DNA of 64,000 nucleotides, taken from assembly GCA_035644395.1 (NCBI GenBank), contig DASQOR010000053.1:30965-94964 (forward strand), written 5' to 3'. Each line of letters starts with the position of its first letter. The first letter of the stretch is position 1. This document shows, piece after piece, positions 18,301 to 25,623 of the stretch. The notes beneath the pieces are model-generated. The model was not told where the DNA came from. It searched no databases and saw nothing but the letters and a program-made list of their open reading frames with translations. This stretch comes from JBGPLJ01 sp035644395 (GTDB lineage: Bacteria > Pseudomonadota > Gammaproteobacteria > Steroidobacterales > Steroidobacteraceae). The position numbers and the translations under genes were made by a program.

Positions 18301-18343
18301 CGACTACAACGGCACGAGCTTTCACGCGACGAGGCTTCCATAG
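15314..18343 (+). CDS. Large secreted alpha/beta-hydrolase (esterase-like), 1009 aa
   Basis: A 1009-residue exported protein with a signal peptide (MSSRSLHAVLIFSLLASGLPATA). Residues about 40-330 form a beta-rich N-terminal region with no named family I can assign. An alpha/beta-hydrolase domain of the PHB-depolymerase/feruloyl-esterase kind follows: oxyanion-loop LVLFLHGYNPPN, nucleophile elbow GGESMGGSGAW with Ser474, acid probably in RHGDQDAGV (about 551), His in PGRGHEDLGY (about 581). About 400 residues follow it, including a beta-rich C-terminus. Substrate unknown; peptide or ester bonds are both possible. It is the first gene of an operon with TetR and an FAD oxidoreductase, and is probably repressed through the palindrome just upstream. 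Confidence 0.75.
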   Translation: MSSRSLHAVLIFSLLASGLPATAVDTAAATPAEARAIPDPPMRALWSRSDVRFLRHWTGLGPLAQPLADEANLRPPAGPSAWRPLTSWGDVIYLADMLGAPQYRGASASVETAYAHTTVTRARDGDALLSFGSSVPARIWVNGALVRELSAKRRFTPDEDRLRVQLKHGENSILIATEHTSGPWMLALRVLEPGTVLPPPRVSPAVVRDTDTELAVSTDIPARASSAPVTVSIIGGGGRLIAKATMPRGRDAAFRKTQWPQGAYEIRLETRNAWNEREVVHLDAYNGDARAAAQRLLDAAKGAANDTAGATVRMLADMTLERLGGPLEKAADDGWSRIASPLMEYEEFLLDQAGKTGSVRPWGFTRIAYTDETDGSTQYCRTYLPPDYSAAKPSPLVLFLHGYNPPNPRYVGWWSVAERHNDYADRQNIVYVEPHGRGNTQYIGMGEQDVLHCLAEVKKRLRIDDDRVYLGGESMGGSGAWLIASRHPELFVAVAITHGGWDYRIVPGAGFDNPRATRPLELWTAEAQSSFVGAESLLNVPLLVRHGDQDAGVSTEFSRHAVRLLSRWGYDVRYDEVPGRGHEDLGYREDNIAWLLTHTRAPAPRHVRIRAIDLGGASAYWLQVDSAIEPLQVMRVDAEVVEPGLIRIDSENVAGATLTLPPELRGPGPTQQIVWNGFETGGSLTAEGRITIASMSARPVARGKQRGLEGRLSDLFRTPFAIVIGSRSHDPRMQRYCQEKGAVLAQLWKAWQHEMPRVFQDSEVTPEIEKQYSLFLVGGPDENLVTAGLIGRLPLAVAHDAVTIDGRRFAASDAFVQMIYPSPSAPGRYVLVVAATSTNGMYFWNPAAYWDQVFGYPTTWIDWNIVDGRRVTLERGLGRDSAWIAAGVFDRSWRLDDRSVFTGDDGLRLQSPLRHAPAESLAVPAAMLDAYAGNYQIFPGVIAVITHTGEGLTLIAPGAPPISLVAESETDFATPGTVDPLNFERDASGKVTAFALDYNGTSFHATRLP

Positions 18344-18924
18344 CGCGCCTGCAATCAACGGCCGGGCGGATCGCCGCGCGCGCCTCCACGATCCTCGAAC
18401 GCGAAGGCCCCGAGGCCGTGTCGATGCGGCGCATCGCCCGCGAGCTCGACATGACGCCGATGGCGCTTTATCACCATTTCCGTAACCGCCAATCCCTGCT
18501 GAACGCGGTGGTGGATGCGGAAATCGAGCGTTTCGCCGCAATGGCGGATCGCCTTCGCGGCACGGGCGGCAAGCGCGTTCAACTGACGCGTGTCGTCGAT
18601 GGGTATCTCGACTACGCTCTCGAACGACCGCGCGTCTTCGACTATGTTTTCAATACGCGAAGGCCGGGCGCCCGGCGCTACCCGCAGGACTTTCGCGCGC
18701 GACGCTCGCCCTCGCTCAATCCGGTTGCCGATGACATCGCCGCCGAAATGCGCGCCGGCAGGCTCAAGCGCGCGGACCAGTGGGAGATCGCCTTGCAGCT
18801 CTGGGCGCAGGTGCACGGCTATGTCTCGCTCTACCGTGCGGGCCGCTTCGATCTTGGCGAAAAGGAATTCCGGGCGCTTTATCATCGCGCGGTGAAGCGG
18901 CTTCTCGAAGGTCTCCAGGCGTAG
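18340..18924 (+). CDS. TetR-family transcriptional regulator (start codon uncertain)
   Basis: About 194 residues. The N-terminal DNA-binding domain reads RIAARASTILEREGPEAV, SMRRIARELDMTPMALYHHF, a textbook TetR helix-turn-helix; the C-terminal ligand domain is generic. No ATG, GTG or TTG lies upstream of the domain in frame. GTG 18418 would delete helix 1. The best alternative is ATA at 18340, overlapping the esterase stop as ATAG and preceded by GAGG (18331-18334) at 5-nt spacing; CTG 18349 is another option. It lies between the esterase and an oxidoreductase and probably controls both through the palindrome at 15266-15286. Confidence 0.8.
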   Translation: MARLQSTAGRIAARASTILEREGPEAVSMRRIARELDMTPMALYHHFRNRQSLLNAVVDAEIERFAAMADRLRGTGGKRVQLTRVVDGYLDYALERPRVFDYVFNTRRPGARRYPQDFRARRSPSLNPVADDIAAEMRAGRLKRADQWEIALQLWAQVHGYVSLYRAGRFDLGEKEFRALYHRAVKRLLEGLQA

Positions 18925-18926
18925 CC

Positions 18927-20177
18927 ATGCCGGCACCGAATCCCGGCGATGAAACCATCGCGATCGTCGGCGCGGGCGTGATCGGCTGCGCCGTCGCGTA
19001 CGCGCTCGCGCGCGAGGGACGGCGCGTCATGGTGATCGATCGCGCCGATCCGGGGGTAGCCGGCGCGAGCTTCGGGAACGTGGGCCATCTCGCCGCGGAA
19101 CTCGTCGAGCCCCTGCCCTCGCGCCAGCTGCTGTTCAGCTTCTGGCGCATGCTGACGGCGTTCGACGGACCGCTCGAGATTCCCATGCGACGCTGGTTGC
19201 GGTTCGCGCCCTGGGCACTGCGCTTCACGGCTGCGGCATTCCGCCAGCACGAGAACACGCAACACCTCGCGCCGCTCGTCAGGCCGGCGACGGCGGACTT
19301 CGAACGCTGGCTCATTGAGATCGGCCGCCCGGATCTCATGCGCAGGAACGGCCACTATCAATTCTGGTTTTCATCAGGCGCCGCGCAAAAGGCGGATGCG
19401 CAAGCGCGCCATATGAACGAGCTCGGTGTGCCGACCGAACCCGCGAGCGCGGAAGTACTCGCCGCGGTCTCAGGCGCCGCAAAGCGCGCAGGCATCGCTG
19501 GACTTTGGTTTAATAAGAGTGGCCATGTTATTGATCCACAAGGCGTCTGCCAGGCCTTTTCCGACGCTGCAATCTCGCTCGGTGCCAGCTTCGAGCGCAA
19601 CGATGTGCGCGCCCTGCAACCGCGAGGGCAGCGCATCGAGATCCTCACTCCAACCGATCGTCGGGTCGTTTCCACGGCGATCGTCTGTGCCGGCGCCTGG
19701 TCGAAGTCGCTCCTGACGCCGTTCGGGCTCAAGGTTCCGCTCGAGGCGGCGCGCGGCTATCACGTCGAGCTTGCGGGTCATGCGCCCCTTCTCGATGCGC
19801 CGATCGTCTACATGGATGAGAGCGTGCTCGTCACGCCGATGGCCTCGCGACTCAGGGCATCGACGTACATGGAATTCGAACGCATCGACGCGCCGCCGGA
19901 CGCGCGCAAGCCGGCACGCTTGCGCCGGAAACTGCAAGCGCTCGGTTATCGCTGTGACAACGAAGGGCCGAGCTGGGTGGGACCGCGACCCGTGTTGCCC
20001 GACTACTTGCCGGGCATCGGCCGCGCGCCCGGCCCACGGAATCTCTTCTACGCGATCGGCCACCAGCACATTGGATTGACGCTCGCGCCAGTCACGGGCG
20101 AGCTCGTCGCGGATCTCGTCGCGGGGCGCCCAACGAAGTACGACGTGGCGCCGTTCGATCTGCGTCGCTTCGGCTAG
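18927..20177 (+). CDS. FAD-dependent amino-acid dehydrogenase/oxidase (DadA/DAO family)
   Basis: A 416-residue flavoprotein. The FAD-binding Rossmann motif is at the start: IAIVGAGVIGCAVAYALARE (about residues 11-30), followed by VIDRADPGVAGASFGN. The C-terminal half has ARGYHVEL, WVGPRPVLPDYLPGIG and the closing GHQHIGLTLAPVTGELVADL, as in D-amino-acid dehydrogenases and related DAO-family enzymes. The substrate is likely an amino or imino acid. ATG 18927 is 2 nt after the TetR stop, so it is the third gene of the esterase operon. Its TAG overlaps the stop of the convergent GH27 gene. Confidence 0.85.
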   Translation: MPAPNPGDETIAIVGAGVIGCAVAYALAREGRRVMVIDRADPGVAGASFGNVGHLAAELVEPLPSRQLLFSFWRMLTAFDGPLEIPMRRWLRFAPWALRFTAAAFRQHENTQHLAPLVRPATADFERWLIEIGRPDLMRRNGHYQFWFSSGAAQKADAQARHMNELGVPTEPASAEVLAAVSGAAKRAGIAGLWFNKSGHVIDPQGVCQAFSDAAISLGASFERNDVRALQPRGQRIEILTPTDRRVVSTAIVCAGAWSKSLLTPFGLKVPLEAARGYHVELAGHAPLLDAPIVYMDESVLVTPMASRLRASTYMEFERIDAPPDARKPARLRRKLQALGYRCDNEGPSWVGPRPVLPDYLPGIGRAPGPRNLFYAIGHQHIGLTLAPVTGELVADLVAGRPTKYDVAPFDLRRFG

Positions 20178-22171
20178 CTGCCGCGCGGACGGCCGATCTT
20201 CACGAACACGACGCCGTGGCGCGGCACGGTCGCCGTGAATGCATCCTTGAATGGTCCCAGGTCCTGGTGCAGCCAAAGATCGCGCACGGACTGCATGCCC
20301 TTCAGATCGATATCGGACCAGCGCACGGTGACCCTGGCTGCACCCAATCCCCGATTGAAAAGTCCCACGGCCGTCGTGCCGTCAGACAATGGCCGCGCCC
20401 ATACTTCCGTGCGCGCGTCCTTCCACACACGCGACGCCGCGTGTCCCAGCGGATCCTGATCGACGTCGAGCACTTCGTCGTTCGTCAAGAGCGCGAGCGT
20501 GAACGGATCGAGACGCGACAGATCGGCGCCGATGAAAAGCGGCGCGGCCTCGAGCGCCCAGAGCGAAAGGTGCAGGACCTGTTCGTTCGGCGTCAGTCGC
20601 GTCGGATGAAGATTCGGGCCCCAACCGACGGTGCCCACGACCAGCATGTCCGTGTCGTTCCAATGACCGGGCCGCGTGCCCTTTTCACGGCCCGCCTGGC
20701 GAAAGCCGACGCTCTGCAGGTTCGACCAGTTGTCGAGGAGATCGCCGCTCGTCCGCCAGAGATTGCCGCCGACCTGCGCACCCCAGTTCCACACGTCGCC
20801 GTACCCGTATTGGCAGAGCGAATACACGATGTCGCGGTCGACTCGCGCGAGCGCGTCCCGCATCACGACGTAGGGCTTCTTGAATTGCGCCAGCGAGCGC
20901 CCCTTCGCGACCTCGTCGTAGGAACACCAGTCGTACTTCAAGAGGTCGACGCCCCAGCGTGCGTAGGTCGCCGCATCCCGTGCTTCGTGCTGCCAGCTGC
21001 CTTCGTATTCTTCGCAGGTGCGCGGGCCGGGCGATGAATAGATACCGAGCTTGAACCCGCGCGCGTGCAGGGAATCGGCGAGTGCCTGCATGTCCGGAAA
21101 TTTCTCGTTTGGCCGGATCTCGCCGTTCGCGTCGCGCTTGCCTTCCCAGGTGTCATCGATGACGACGTATTGGTAGCCGTGCGCGGCAAGTCCGCTCTTT
21201 TCGAGCCAGTCCGCCGCCGCGAGCACTTTCTGCTGATCGACGGCCGGTCCCCAGACATTCCACGAGTTCCAGCCCATGGGCGGGGTGCTTGCGAGCGCAT
21301 CAGCGCCTGCGATGACTTCCAGTGAGCGCGTCGTGCTGCCGCGATCTCCACTTGCCGTGACTGTGACTTGCGAGCGGCCGGCCCGATGCATCTGGCCACT
21401 GATGATTCCGGTCTTGCTGTCGATGGCGAGTCCGGCCGGCAGCCCGGCGGCGCTGAATCGCAGCGGCTTGCCTCCCGTAGCGGGCACGCGATACAGAAAG
21501 TCACGGCCCGGTGTACCACCGACGACCTGCGGTCCGTGAATCGCCGGCTGCACGGTTTCCATGGCCGGCGCGATGGCCGGTGGCGCTTCTGAAGGCGCAA
21601 TGAACGGTTCGGGACGAGCTGTCGCACCCGGTTGCAGAAACAGCATCGCCCCCGCCCAGGCGCCTTCGTCGTCATTGCTCGTATCAAAGCCATCGTCGAG
21701 CAGCAGCGTCAGCACGCGCGCGCCCGAGAGATCCGCGACCAGGCGCTTCGGTCGATCGCCGGCGCGCATGAGGCCACTGTCGGCAACCAGGCGATCGTCC
21801 GCCCAGACCTCGTACGTGACGCTCCCCACTCCTTGTTTCACCACATCGTCGAGACCGACCATCGATTCGAAGCGCGTCGCAACGCCCTTGAGGTCGATCA
21901 CGAACTCGCTGATCGAACGCGTACCGATGCCGTGCGGGTAGACGATGCCATGCAGCGTGATCGGCAAGTCGCGTATCGATTTGCCTGCCTTGGGGAGGCC
22001 CCGGCGCTGCGTCATCTTGCTGAGGTCGAGCGACTCGAGCCAGATCGCGCCTTCGGGCGGTTGCTCCGCGCGAAAGGGTTCCTTCCCGGAGTCGCTCGCG
22101 AATGCCGATCCAGCGAGGCCAAGCGCACCGGCCAGCGAATACAACGCGCACCGTCTTGAAGCGAGGCTCAT
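20174..22171 (-). CDS. GH27 alpha-galactosidase / alpha-N-acetylgalactosaminidase with NPCBM domain
   Basis: A 665-residue exported glycosidase. ATG 22171 follows AGGAG at 10 nt; GTG 22180 is an alternative. Order: signal peptide, NPCBM sugar-binding domain (about 45-190, with VYPHGIGTRSISEFVIDL), a putative Ig-like domain (about 215-295, FSAAGLPAGLAIDSKTG), and a GH27 barrel from TPPMGWNSWNVWG. The nucleophile is D414 in LLKYDWCSYDE and the acid/base D508 in HWNDTDMLVVG. A beta-sandwich ends the protein. It removes terminal alpha-galactose or alpha-GalNAc. The neighbouring aga-type genes favour an amino-sugar substrate, but this is inference. The stop overlaps the convergent oxidoreductase stop (CTAG). 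Confidence 0.92.
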   Translation of the reverse strand: MSLASRRCALYSLAGALGLAGSAFASDSGKEPFRAEQPPEGAIWLESLDLSKMTQRRGLPKAGKSIRDLPITLHGIVYPHGIGTRSISEFVIDLKGVATRFESMVGLDDVVKQGVGSVTYEVWADDRLVADSGLMRAGDRPKRLVADLSGARVLTLLLDDGFDTSNDDEGAWAGAMLFLQPGATARPEPFIAPSEAPPAIAPAMETVQPAIHGPQVVGGTPGRDFLYRVPATGGKPLRFSAAGLPAGLAIDSKTGIISGQMHRAGRSQVTVTASGDRGSTTRSLEVIAGADALASTPPMGWNSWNVWGPAVDQQKVLAAADWLEKSGLAAHGYQYVVIDDTWEGKRDANGEIRPNEKFPDMQALADSLHARGFKLGIYSSPGPRTCEEYEGSWQHEARDAATYARWGVDLLKYDWCSYDEVAKGRSLAQFKKPYVVMRDALARVDRDIVYSLCQYGYGDVWNWGAQVGGNLWRTSGDLLDNWSNLQSVGFRQAGREKGTRPGHWNDTDMLVVGTVGWGPNLHPTRLTPNEQVLHLSLWALEAAPLFIGADLSRLDPFTLALLTNDEVLDVDQDPLGHAASRVWKDARTEVWARPLSDGTTAVGLFNRGLGAARVTVRWSDIDLKGMQSVRDLWLHQDLGPFKDAFTATVPRHGVVFVKIGRPRGS

Positions 22172-22289
22172 GGCGGTCACTCTCCTGCCGCGATCCAGCC
22201 AGCGGCTTTCATTGCGATCGACACCTCGTCAAGATGACACCACCAGGCCCGTCCGCCGCAAGTCTCGCAGAAAATCACGCACACCTCGC

Positions 22290-22517
22290 CTCGCCTATCG
22301 CCGCGCGCGGGACAACGAGCGGGTCGTCGCCGACAAAAGGCTGCACGGTGGCAAGGGAACCGTGGGCGTCAAATGGATTTTCGGCCGCCAGGGCTACGCC
22401 CGCCCCGCGCAGCTCTACACGTACGACATTCCGCCGGGAGCCAGCGAGGGCGTGCACACACACGCTCGCGGCGACCGGCCATTGATGGTTTATCTGGTCG
22501 CGATGACGCGCGACTGA
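22290..22517 (+). pseudogene. Truncated cupin-domain remnant
   Basis: The frame reads LAYRRARDNERVVADKRLHG then GGKGTVGVKWIFG, AQLYTYDIPPGASEGVHTH. This is the N-terminal half of a single-domain cupin up to the first metal motif (E-G-V-H-T-H). It then departs into RGDRPLMVYLVAMTRD and stops, without the second half of the barrel. An ATG at 22170 would open the frame but lies on the GH27 start. It is probably a decayed or truncated gene between two divergent glycosidase regions. Confidence 0.5.
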
Positions 22518-22535
22518 GCGCATAGTGGCACGCTC

Positions 22536-22970
22536 ATGGGTAGCCAGGCTCACGACCGGTCAGGACGTCCTGCGGGGAACCGACCTGCAGGTGTTGTCGC
22601 CGGCGCCCTCGCCCTGCTGGCGGCACTCGCCTCAGCCGCCTTGCTGGCGGGCGATACCGTGTACCTTTCCGTCAACAAGCCCATCTGCGACGTCAAGAAA
22701 ATCGTCTGCGTCGCCGGGACGCTCGGCTATGACGTCAACAGCCGGCTGCTGTGGCTGCGGGGGCGCGTCCAGTTCACGACGGTCCCGGGCCTGCTGCAGA
22801 TAACCGTGAAGGGCTCCAACCAGCTCGGCCATGTGCGCTATGCGCCCATGGAGATCAGGCTGCGCGGGCGCGCGAGCGAGATCATCGACTTCAAGATGGT
22901 TCCCGACGAGCCGGACGTCTACAGCTGGGCCATCGACCACATCGTCTACCTGCCCGGCAAGGATGAGTGA
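22536..22970 (+). CDS. Uncharacterised exported or membrane-anchored protein (144 aa)
   Basis: I recognise no family. After a short polar N-terminus the protein has one hydrophobic segment (about 19-40, VVAGALALLAALASAALLAG) acting as a signal anchor or signal peptide. A beta-rich domain of about 100 residues follows with two Cys close together (KPICDVKKIVCVAGTLGY) that could form a disulfide. The end is VYSWAIDHIVYLPGKDE. It follows the cupin remnant and precedes a convergent small gene, with no clear operon partner. Confidence 0.55.
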   Translation: MGSQAHDRSGRPAGNRPAGVVAGALALLAALASAALLAGDTVYLSVNKPICDVKKIVCVAGTLGYDVNSRLLWLRGRVQFTTVPGLLQITVKGSNQLGHVRYAPMEIRLRGRASEIIDFKMVPDEPDVYSWAIDHIVYLPGKDE

Positions 22971-23013
22971 CGATCGGCAATGGCAATTGGCGCGCCGCGC
23001 GACTGACTCGACC

Positions 23014-23343
23014 TCACAGGTTCCCGGGAATGATTTTCGCCACGACGCGTCTCATGTCCGCTTGCACGCCTTTGCGTTCGGGGTGCGCCCGGACGAACTC
23101 CGCGAAGACCAGGTAGGCGACGACGTCGCGAAAGGAAAGCTCCCGCTCTTTGGGCCATTCGGCGAAGCTCTGTTCGGCCTTCAGCACGATTGCGCGCGCA
23201 GCCTCGGGTGCAATCCCGGAGCGCTTGGCCACCACCTGCGCGTAGAGCGCGTGTCCGGTGAGCTCAGGGCACGAAGCACGAACCTGCCAATATACTTTGA
23301 GCACGCCGCGCCCAGCGTGACGCGCGAAGCGCGCCTCGGTCAT
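23014..23343 (-). CDS. Uncharacterised small protein (109 aa)
   Basis: A soluble, mostly helical protein beginning MTEARFARHAGRGVLKVYWQ and ending VVAKIIPGNL, with no family I can name. I chose ATG 23343; the open frame reaches 23466 but the extra residues look like noncoding translation. No strong ribosome site precedes it. Charged helices such as RAIVLKAEQSFAEWPKEREL dominate, and there is no signal peptide. The 276 nt between this gene and the GH36-like gene (23344-23619) show nothing definite beyond room for divergent promoters. Confidence 0.5.
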   Translation of the reverse strand: MTEARFARHAGRGVLKVYWQVRASCPELTGHALYAQVVAKRSGIAPEAARAIVLKAEQSFAEWPKERELSFRDVVAYLVFAEFVRAHPERKGVQADMRRVVAKIIPGNL

Positions 23344-23619
23344 CGGCAGGAGCTTGGCGAGGAGTCCGATTTGCAGTGCCCCGAATTGCGTTGCTCGGCA
23401 TGTGCAAGAGCTGGCCTCGATTCTAAGCGTTCCATGGGTCGTTCTGCCTTGGGCGCGCCAATTCAAGGATAACCAGACCAGTAGCCGCCAACTCCACAGG
23501 GGACGGTACCCGGTGTACCAGCGCGCACCGAAAGACCAACTGCGGTGCAGGACCTGGCGGTGCCGCGATCGAGCCGGCCAGGTTGTCGCTGCGCAAACTT
23601 TCTATGCGATGATCCGCAA

Positions 23620-25623
23620 ATGCTGCCTGTTGCCGCGCTCGCCCTGTCCTCGGTGATTGCCGTCCCCGGCGACGGATTGCGACTCGAAATCGACGCCCAG
23701 ATGCACAGTCGCGTGGTCGCAACGCTTGACGGCGAACAAGCTCTCGGCGATTTTTCCGTCTCCGAAGCTTTAGTCACCACCGGCGGCGAGATCGGGGATT
23801 TTGCGCTCGAGAATCACGAGGAAACCGACGTCCAGGATGCACTCGGTGCCGGTCGGCTGGTGACGCTGACGGGCCACGCGGGGAGCATTGCCAAGATCGT
23901 CAAGGTCACCCGCTACGGCAATCGGCCGCAATGGCTGACCGTTCAGGTGCGCTATCGCAACGACGGGGACGCTCCAGTCGCGGTGACGGGCTACGTCAAT
24001 TCGCGCTACCAGTTCGATTCGACGCCGCGGGCTCAGGAGCCGGCGTTCTGGTCGTACCAGAGCGCTTCGTACGAGAGCCGCCCCGATTGGGTGCTCCCGG
24101 TCAAGCGCGACTACCAGCGCAAAAATTTCCTCGGCATGAACGACGCGGATTACGGCGGCGGCACACCGGTGCTTGACGTGTGGCGGCGCGACGTCGGGCT
24201 TGCCATCGGCCATCTCGAGCTCGTGCCCAAGCAAATTTCGCTGCCGCTTTCCCGTCAACGAGACGGCACCGTGCATCTCGCCCTGACGGCATCCCGCGAG
24301 AAATCGCTCGGCCCCGGCGCGAGCTTCGACACCGTTCGCAGCTTCGTCGCCGTGCATCGTGGCGATTACTTCGGTGTCCTGCGTGCCTATCGTGAGCTGA
24401 TGCTGGCACAAGGCGTGAAGTTGGCGGATTCGCCAGCCGATGCGTTCGAGCCCATCTGGTGCGCGTGGGGCTATGGGCGCGAGTTCACGCCCGAACAGGT
24501 CTTTGAAACGCTGCCGGTCGCCAAGCGACTGGGCTTTCGCTGGGCAACGCTGGACGACGGCTGGCAGACGGCCATTGGCGACTGGACACCGAATGTCGAG
24601 AAATTTCCGCGCGGCGACGCCGACATGAAGGCGCTCGTCGATCGCATTCACGCCGCCGGACTCAAAGCTCAACTCTGGTGGTCGCCGCTCGCCGCCGCGC
24701 CCGCGTCGATGATGCACCGGACGCACAGCGACTGGCTGCTCAAGAATGCCGATGGCTCCTTTCGCAATATCACGTGGTGGGACTCTCATTATCTATGCCC
24801 GGCGATCGGCCCGGTGCGCGCGGACGCCGCGGCGTTCGTGCGCAAAGCGCTGGTCGACTGGGGCTTTGACGGCTTGAAGATTGACGGCCAGCACTTGAAC
24901 GCCGCACCGTCCTGCTACAACCCCGATCATCACCATGCCTCGCCGGAGGAAGCGTCGGAAGGCATACCGGGCTTCTTCAAGGCGATCTGGGACTCGGCGC
25001 AATCGAGCGCACCCGGCTCGGTCGTCGAAATCTGCCCCTGCGGTACCGGCTATTCCTTCTTCACGCTGCCCTTCATGAACATGGCGGTGGCCTCGGACCC
25101 GGAGAGTTCCTGGCAGGTCCGGCTCAAGGGCAAGACCTTGAAGGCGCTCGCCGGCGATCGCCTGGCCTATTTCGGCGATCACGTCGAAATGAGTGAAGGC
25201 GGCGAAGACTTCGCCTCGACGTTTGCCGTGGGCGGCGTCATCGGAACGAACTTCGCCTGGCCCGGCGCGCCCGGCAAGAAGGATCCGACGCTCCTCCTGA
25301 CACCGCATCGCGAAACCGTCTGGAAAAAGTGGACGGACCTCTACGCCGCGAAGCGCTTGTCGGACGGTGAGTATCTCGGGTCGCTCTACGACATCGGGTT
25401 CGATCGGCCGGAAACGCACGTCGTGCGCAAGAACGGCACGCTCTACTACGGTTTCTTCGCCCAGCACTTCGCCGGTACCCTGCAGCTGCGCGGGCTCGAA
25501 CCGGGCCGCTACCAGCTCAGCGACTATGTGAATGGCCGCGACCTCGGAACCATTGAAGGACCGGCGGCAACACTGCGTGCAAGCTTCGATCACTCGTTGC
25601 TGATCGAGGCAAGACCGCGCTAG
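23620..25623 (+). CDS. GH36-like alpha-galactosidase (clan GH-D), exported
   Basis: A 667-residue glycosidase. ATG 23620 gives a signal-like start MLPVAALALSSVIAVPG; the frame is open to 23545. The N-terminal third is a beta-sandwich. The barrel begins near FEPIWCAWGYGREF and has RWATLDDGWQTAIGDW, LKAQLWWSPLAA, GFDGLKIDGQHLN with the predicted nucleophile D422, and MAVASDPESSWQVR with the predicted acid/base D493. A small beta domain ends the protein. It is a second alpha-galactoside hydrolase beside the GH27 enzyme. It converges on the amidohydrolase gene with overlapping stops (CTAG). Specificity for Gal or GalNAc cannot be read from the sequence. Confidence 0.85.
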   Translation: MLPVAALALSSVIAVPGDGLRLEIDAQMHSRVVATLDGEQALGDFSVSEALVTTGGEIGDFALENHEETDVQDALGAGRLVTLTGHAGSIAKIVKVTRYGNRPQWLTVQVRYRNDGDAPVAVTGYVNSRYQFDSTPRAQEPAFWSYQSASYESRPDWVLPVKRDYQRKNFLGMNDADYGGGTPVLDVWRRDVGLAIGHLELVPKQISLPLSRQRDGTVHLALTASREKSLGPGASFDTVRSFVAVHRGDYFGVLRAYRELMLAQGVKLADSPADAFEPIWCAWGYGREFTPEQVFETLPVAKRLGFRWATLDDGWQTAIGDWTPNVEKFPRGDADMKALVDRIHAAGLKAQLWWSPLAAAPASMMHRTHSDWLLKNADGSFRNITWWDSHYLCPAIGPVRADAAAFVRKALVDWGFDGLKIDGQHLNAAPSCYNPDHHHASPEEASEGIPGFFKAIWDSAQSSAPGSVVEICPCGTGYSFFTLPFMNMAVASDPESSWQVRLKGKTLKALAGDRLAYFGDHVEMSEGGEDFASTFAVGGVIGTNFAWPGAPGKKDPTLLLTPHRETVWKKWTDLYAAKRLSDGEYLGSLYDIGFDRPETHVVRKNGTLYYGFFAQHFAGTLQLRGLEPGRYQLSDYVNGRDLGTIEGPAATLRASFDHSLLIEARPR

